34,184 nucleotides of DNA from positions 1 through 34,184 of the forward strand of contig JARKPR010000080.1 of the NCBI GenBank assembly GCA_029975165.1, written 5' to 3'. Both the position numbers and the translations under genes were made by a program. This DNA comes from Selenomonadales bacterium. Lineage in GTDB: Bacteria; Bacillota; Negativicutes; Sporomusales; UBA7701. The notes beneath the pieces were generated by a model. It was not told the DNA's origin, did no database searches, and saw nothing but the letters and a program-made list of their open reading frames with translations. Shown piece by piece: positions 31,339-34,184 of this stretch; position 1 is the stretch's first letter, and the number at the start of each line of letters is the position of its first letter.

Positions 31339-31716
31339 ATGGAATTTCGCGGCGAACGCCTGCGGGCGTTACGGGAATCGCTCGGCCTGTCGATGACCGC
31401 GACGGAAAAACTCACCGGCGTAAAACAATCCACCATCTCCGAACTTGAGAACGGCATAATCAAATTCCCCCGTGAAGCCACCGTTGATAAGCTATGCCGC
31501 GGCCTCAAGATCGCCGACAAAAACTTCTTCTATCTCGAAAACGTCCACCTGCCTGCGGACGTCCTGCCGAAGGACACCCCGGCCGACGTCCTCAAGTTCA
31601 TCATGTCCGGCGAAAACATCCCCTACATCGCCCTCGGCAAAAAAATCAAGGAAAGCGGGCTGACGCCCGCAGACATCGAACAACTCATCCAAATATTTTC
31701 CCGAAACAAAAAGTAG
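31339..31716 (+). CDS. XRE family phage-type repressor
   Basis: 125 residues. N-terminal XRE helix-turn-helix (GERLRALRESLGLSMTATEKLTG, KQSTISELENGIIKFPREATVDKLCRGL). The C-terminal half (ADVLPKDTPADVLKFIMSGENIPYIALGKKIKESGLTPADIEQLI) is a short helical dimerisation region without a peptidase domain, as in small CI-like repressors and SinR/Xre types. It diverges from the small phage-type genes across an AT-rich region with TTCGAA repeats, which is probably its operator. GGAGG lies upstream of the ATG. Confidence 0.85.
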   Translation: MEFRGERLRALRESLGLSMTATEKLTGVKQSTISELENGIIKFPREATVDKLCRGLKIADKNFFYLENVHLPADVLPKDTPADVLKFIMSGENIPYIALGKKIKESGLTPADIEQLIQIFSRNKK

Positions 31717-31731
31717 TCTGCCAGACTACTT
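31711..31731 (-). terminator. Terminator between repressor and the 41-residue ORF
   Basis: AAGTAGTCT-GCC-AGACTACTT, a perfect 9-bp stem and 3-nt loop. On the minus strand UUUUUGUUU follows, so it ends the small-ORF transcript. It overlaps the stop codons of both convergent genes. Confidence 0.75.
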
Positions 31732-31851
31732 AAAATTGTCATGATATAACCGCAAAAATTCGTCGAGGTATTCACTGTTGACCCAATAGACCCCATCCTG
31801 ATCCAGCACCCACTTCACTGCCGGGGAAAACGTCCATAGTCGATATTCCAT
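31726..31851 (-). CDS. 41-residue small protein under an SOS box
   Basis: The reading frame runs from ATG at 31851 to TAG at 31726, with GGAGG 9 nt before the start. Sequence features: MEYRLWTFSPAVKWVLDQDG at the start, then VYWVNSEYLDEFLRLYHDNF at the end; rich in Tyr/Trp, acidic at the C-terminus, no membrane segment. No family is recognised. A match to the Gram-positive LexA box lies 23 nt upstream, so it may be DNA-damage induced. It is convergent with the phage-type repressor and ends in a shared hairpin, so it may belong to the phage-derived island. Confidence 0.55.
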   Translation of the reverse strand: MEYRLWTFSPAVKWVLDQDGVYWVNSEYLDEFLRLYHDNFK

Positions 31852-31873
31852 TCCCCCATACCTCCGCACAAAT

Positions 31874-31887
31874 CGAACATATGTTCT
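31874..31887 (-). promoter_or_regulatory. LexA (SOS) box upstream of the 41-residue ORF
   Basis: CGAACATATGTTCT matches the Bacillus-type consensus CGAACRNRYGTTYC at 13 of 14 positions and contains a perfect 12-bp palindrome (31875-31886). It overlaps a possible -10 (TATGTT, 17 bp after a weak -35 TTCTGG) on the minus strand, the usual arrangement for LexA repression. Confidence 0.65.
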
Positions 31888-32034
31888 ACTTCTGCGTGCC
31901 AGAATGAAAATCCTTCTGCCCTAACAATATCATCTTTGAAAATTTTCCGTTACTGACTTTAGTCCCAATTATCTAGGACCACAGTCCTTTATTGCCATTT
32001 TTTGTAAAGAGAATATCCATGGAGACAAATTATA

Positions 32035-32066
32035 AAAGGCGCGCTTTTATCCGCAAGCGCGCCTTT
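32035..32066 (-). terminator. Terminator of the DUF134-MBL operon
   Basis: A perfect 12-bp stem AAAGGCGCGCTT/AAGCGCGCCTTT with an 8-nt loop, with U-rich sequence after it on the minus strand. It follows the MBL hydrolase gene by about 10 nt. Confidence 0.9.
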
Positions 32067-32076
32067 GGCATTTCCC

Positions 32077-32919
32077 CTATATTTCCATCGTCGTCCCGAC
32101 GAACGCCGGCACGAACTTCGCCCCGAACAAGACATACAACCTCGCCAGCATATGAAACCCGGTGCAATGGTTGGCAGCCACCAGATCGGGAGCCATCCGC
32201 ACGAGTTCCGCCAGCGTCGCCTCCTGCTGCTCGGCGCACGCCGGCCCGAGATGCGTGCCGCCGATAACGGCGTGCAATCGCGTGCAATCCGTCACCGCCA
32301 AACCGTGCCTGATAACGTTGATTATCCCGGCGTGGGCGCAGCCGCTTATCACCGTCAGCCCCTCGCCGCCGCCATAAAACAGCGCCATATCGTCGGGCAC
32401 GCTATCGCGCTCTCGGCCGCAGCACCCGTCGGCGTCCGCCGCCATGAGGAACGGGTCGCCCGTCTCGTAGTCCGTCCCCCGCGGGATCGGACCGCTGATC
32501 GTCAATCCCGCCGCCAGCGGCGTCGGCTTCTCCACCGGGCAAAAGTCAGCACCCAACGACGCCAGATGTTCCTTCACGTGCGGCATGCCCGCGAAACGGA
32601 CTGTGCCCCCGGTCAGCGAAAAACGGTTGGCGAACACGCCAGGGTGGCAGTATACGGGCAGACGCTTGCCGGCCTGCGCCAGCACCGCCGCCAGCCCACC
32701 CGTGTGGTCGTAATGGCCGTGGCTGAGGACAATCGCGTCCAGGTCCGCCGGCCTGACATTCAGCAGCCCGAGGTTGTGGACCGCGGCCTCGCTCGGTCCG
32801 GCGTCGAACAGGAACCGCCGGCCCGCCGTCTCCAGCAGCAGCGACAGCCCGTGCTCGGCCCGGAAAGGTTTCCCTGCCTTGGGCAGAATACAGTTATCGA
32901 CGACCACCGTAACCTTCAT
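32077..32919 (-). CDS. MBL-fold metallo-hydrolase
   Basis: 280 residues from ATG 32919. The metal site HGHYDH lies at residues 67-72 (His 67, His 69, Asp 71, His 72); further ligands are probably in SGCAHAGI and the late ANHCTGFH. The sequence style (VVVDNCILPKAGKPFRAEHGLSLLLE, FDAGPS) is that of the ribofuranosylaminobenzene-phosphate-synthase-like subgroup of the MBL family. The substrate is unknown. It starts about 2 nt after the DUF134 gene ends, so the two genes are coupled. Extra cysteines (DGCCGRERD) may add a metal site. Confidence 0.85.
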   Translation of the reverse strand: MKVTVVVDNCILPKAGKPFRAEHGLSLLLETAGRRFLFDAGPSEAAVHNLGLLNVRPADLDAIVLSHGHYDHTGGLAAVLAQAGKRLPVYCHPGVFANRFSLTGGTVRFAGMPHVKEHLASLGADFCPVEKPTPLAAGLTISGPIPRGTDYETGDPFLMAADADGCCGRERDSVPDDMALFYGGGEGLTVISGCAHAGIINVIRHGLAVTDCTRLHAVIGGTHLGPACAEQQEATLAELVRMAPDLVAANHCTGFHMLARLYVLFGAKFVPAFVGTTMEI

Positions 32920-32920
32920 C

Positions 32921-33415
32921 TTAGCCGTGATGCCCCCCGCAGCAGCCGTGGCCATGGCCGTGATGGTGCTGGCCGCCGCCGCACACCGTGCCCGTGCCGT
33001 CCTCTGCCACCTTCATCTTCCGCAAGCCGCCGCATTTCGGGCAGGCGATCTCATACCCGTGCCGGCCGCCGGCCGTGCACGGCGCCTCCTCCCAGCGCTG
33101 CCCGCATTCCAGGCACTCGAAAACCCTGTTCTTCATAACATAATTACCTCCCTCGATAAATATCGGTCGTCCGGCAACCAGCGCCGTCGCCACCTTGACC
33201 CTCGCCGAGCGCAGAATCCGCTGGAAGGTAGGCCGGGAAAGACCCATCGCGGCCGCGGCGGCTTGCTGGTCAAGCCCCGCCAGGTCCTTGAGCCGGATGG
33301 CCTCGTACTCCTCCACGGAAACCCTCACCGTCCCCTTCTCCGTCCCTCCCTCAGGGAAAAACCGACGGCAGAACGGCTCCTCGTCCACCAGCCCACAACA
33401 CCTCCGTCTCGCCAT
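32921..33415 (-). CDS. DUF134 (UPF0251) DNA-binding protein with zinc-ribbon and His/Cys tail
   Basis: 164 residues from ATG 33415, with GGGAGG upstream; a longer frame to 33625 has no ribosome site. Residues 1-80 are a DUF134 domain: ARRRCCGLVDEEPFCRRFFPEG, VSVEEYEAIRLKDLAGLDQQAAAAAMGLSRPTFQRIL (sigma-like helix-turn-helix). After ~95 comes a zinc ribbon (ECLECGQRW ... IACPKCGG). The last 15 residues are His/Gly/Cys-rich (QHHHGHGHGCCGGHHG). The protein probably binds DNA and senses a metal or an Fe-S-related state. It is first in an operon with the MBL hydrolase. Confidence 0.85.
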   Translation of the reverse strand: MARRRCCGLVDEEPFCRRFFPEGGTEKGTVRVSVEEYEAIRLKDLAGLDQQAAAAAMGLSRPTFQRILRSARVKVATALVAGRPIFIEGGNYVMKNRVFECLECGQRWEEAPCTAGGRHGYEIACPKCGGLRKMKVAEDGTGTVCGGGQHHHGHGHGCCGGHHG

Positions 33416-33591
33416 CCGACCTCCCCTTCTTTTGGGCATATGCTCAATTACATTATACCTTCTCTGCCATACTAAGGCAAGAGGTCCTCGGGTTCCATAC
33501 CCCTCCTTCATTCGCCTGCGCATGCAAAATAGAACACCCGCGGACCGGCCCGCAGATGTTCCGTGTTGAAACCGCGACCCTGCCGCCGCCG

Positions 33592-33798
33592 TCAGCGTCC
33601 GAACGGCAAACGCAGATACCGGCACGGCGTCGCCCGCATCCGGACGACCCGTTTATTCTTCCGCTGCACCGTAAACCAGGCGTAGCCCACCACCGCCACC
33701 CCCCCGGCGACCACCCCGTAAATTGCCGCCCAGAATAGGTCGCCATAAACCAGGGTAGCCCACCACCCGTAAAATTGCCGAACCAAAAAATCAGCCAT
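33592..33798 (-). CDS. Small single-span membrane protein
   Basis: 68 residues. GGGGG lies 5 nt before the ATG at 33798. One or two hydrophobic segments (ATLVYGDLFWAAIYGVVAGGVAVVGYAWF) precede a strongly basic tail (QRKNKRVVRMRATPCRYLRLPFGR). No recognised family. It is on the same strand as the DUF134 gene, 176 nt upstream, and lies between the tRNA cluster and that operon. Confidence 0.55.
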   Translation of the reverse strand: MADFLVRQFYGWWATLVYGDLFWAAIYGVVAGGVAVVGYAWFTVQRKNKRVVRMRATPCRYLRLPFGR

Positions 33799-33888
33799 CG
33801 CAACCCCCTAGTTCTTTTTTACAAATTATACCATATTTTATATTTATTAACAACATTCATTGCCCCTGCCACAAACATGGCAAAAAAA

Positions 33889-33918
33889 AACTCTCTCTGC
33901 AAGCCAGAAAGAGTTTTT
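33889..33918 (-). terminator. Terminator of the tRNA operon
   Basis: AAACTCT/AGAGTTT arms enclose a short loop. On the minus strand a run of nine or so U residues follows. It lies directly after tRNA-Trp and ends the tRNA transcript. Confidence 0.85.
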
Positions 33919-33924
33919 CATCAG

Positions 33925-34000
33925 TGGCAGGGGCAGTAGGACTTGAACCCACAACCAACGGTTTTGGAGACCGCTACTCTACCAATTGAGCTATGCCCCT
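33925..34000 (-). tRNA. tRNA-Trp (CCA anticodon)
   Basis: 76 nt including an encoded CCA end. The acceptor stem AGGGGCA/TGCCCCT, D-arm (AGCTCAATTGGTAGAGTA), anticodon loop TCTCCAAAA and T-arm GGTTCAAGTC are all present. Confidence 0.97.
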
Positions 34001-34009
34001 ATATGAAGA

Positions 34010-34084
34010 TGGAGCGGAAAACGGGATTCGAACCCGCGACCCCCGCCTTGGCAAGGCGATGCTCTACCACTGAGCTACTTCCGC
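34010..34084 (-). tRNA. tRNA-Gly (GCC anticodon)
   Basis: 75 nt with encoded CCA. Acceptor GCGGAAG/TTTCCGC (one G-T pair), anticodon loop CTTGCCAAG and T-arm GGTTCGAATC. It is 9 nt upstream of tRNA-Trp on the same strand. Confidence 0.97.
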
Positions 34085-34090
34085 ATTTTA

Positions 34091-34167
34091 TGGCGACCCC
34101 GAACGGATTTGAACCGTCGATCTCCGCCGTGACAGGGCGGCATGTTAGACCACTACACCACGGGGCC
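34091..34167 (-). tRNA. tRNA-Asp (GTC anticodon)
   Basis: 77 nt with encoded CCA. Acceptor GGCCCCG/CGGGGTC, anticodon loop CTGTCAC and T-arm GGTTCAAATC. It is the first of three tRNAs in this window; more may lie beyond the edge. Confidence 0.97.
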
Positions 34168-34184
34168 CCGCGGATTTATATATT

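Overview
The window is GC-rich bacterial DNA. Several features point to an anaerobic, probably spore-forming, diderm Firmicute of the Negativicutes/Sporomusaceae type: short operons with strong Shine-Dalgarno sites, GTG/TTG starts, LUD and DUF169 proteins, a nupNOPQ-like purine importer, a Gram-positive type LexA box and a Cys/Pro-rich coat-like protein. This placement is inferred from gene content; no 16S gene or other phylogenetic marker is present.

Left part (1-6700). A phage-type small terminase and a large terminase split into two reading frames (1713-3659, minus) sit between two related loci (118-1616 and 4433-6678, minus). Each locus encodes a protein with a nearly identical N-terminal ~95 residues and an unrelated C-terminal tip. 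Each is followed by a different small or membrane protein in more AT-rich DNA. Both are preceded by the same regulatory block: three GTGGACT boxes with an 11-bp period, a -10 element at identical distance and an immediate intrinsic terminator. This looks like a polymorphic effector/immunity-like cassette family tied to an orphan phage packaging module. It is the most unusual part of the window.

Middle part (6700-25270) is ordinary chromosome. From left to right it holds a cell-envelope operon (NodB-type deacetylase, phosphodiester glycosidase with a W-rich 19-residue tandem repeat, membrane-anchored protein); LUD, GNAT and DUF169 proteins; cyclophilin and GIY-YIG; an MFS transporter; and a purine nucleoside ABC importer (lipoprotein, ATPase, two permeases) followed by xanthine phosphoribosyltransferase. 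Next come a methyltransferase-like protein, a Fur/Zur regulator with a ZnuA lipoprotein, a GntR regulator with a GNAT-like partner behind a long palindromic operator, a DUF1992 protein and a zinc alcohol dehydrogenase.

Right part. L-asparaginase is flanked by two copies of a ~120-bp inverted-repeat element. A possible structured RNA follows, then an XRE-cupin regulator, a YIP1-like membrane protein and an EamA exporter. A second phage-derived island (29696-31851) has a CI-like repressor, an AT-rich operator region, divergent small genes, an ArpU/RinA-like late regulator and a 41-residue ORF under an apparent LexA box. The window closes with an MBL hydrolase, a DUF134 zinc-ribbon protein, a small membrane protein and a tRNA cluster Asp-Gly-Trp (minus).

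The phage regulatory island and the terminase island lie 26 kb apart. In a normal phage they would be adjacent, so a trans-acting link to the cassette promoters is an attractive but unproven idea.
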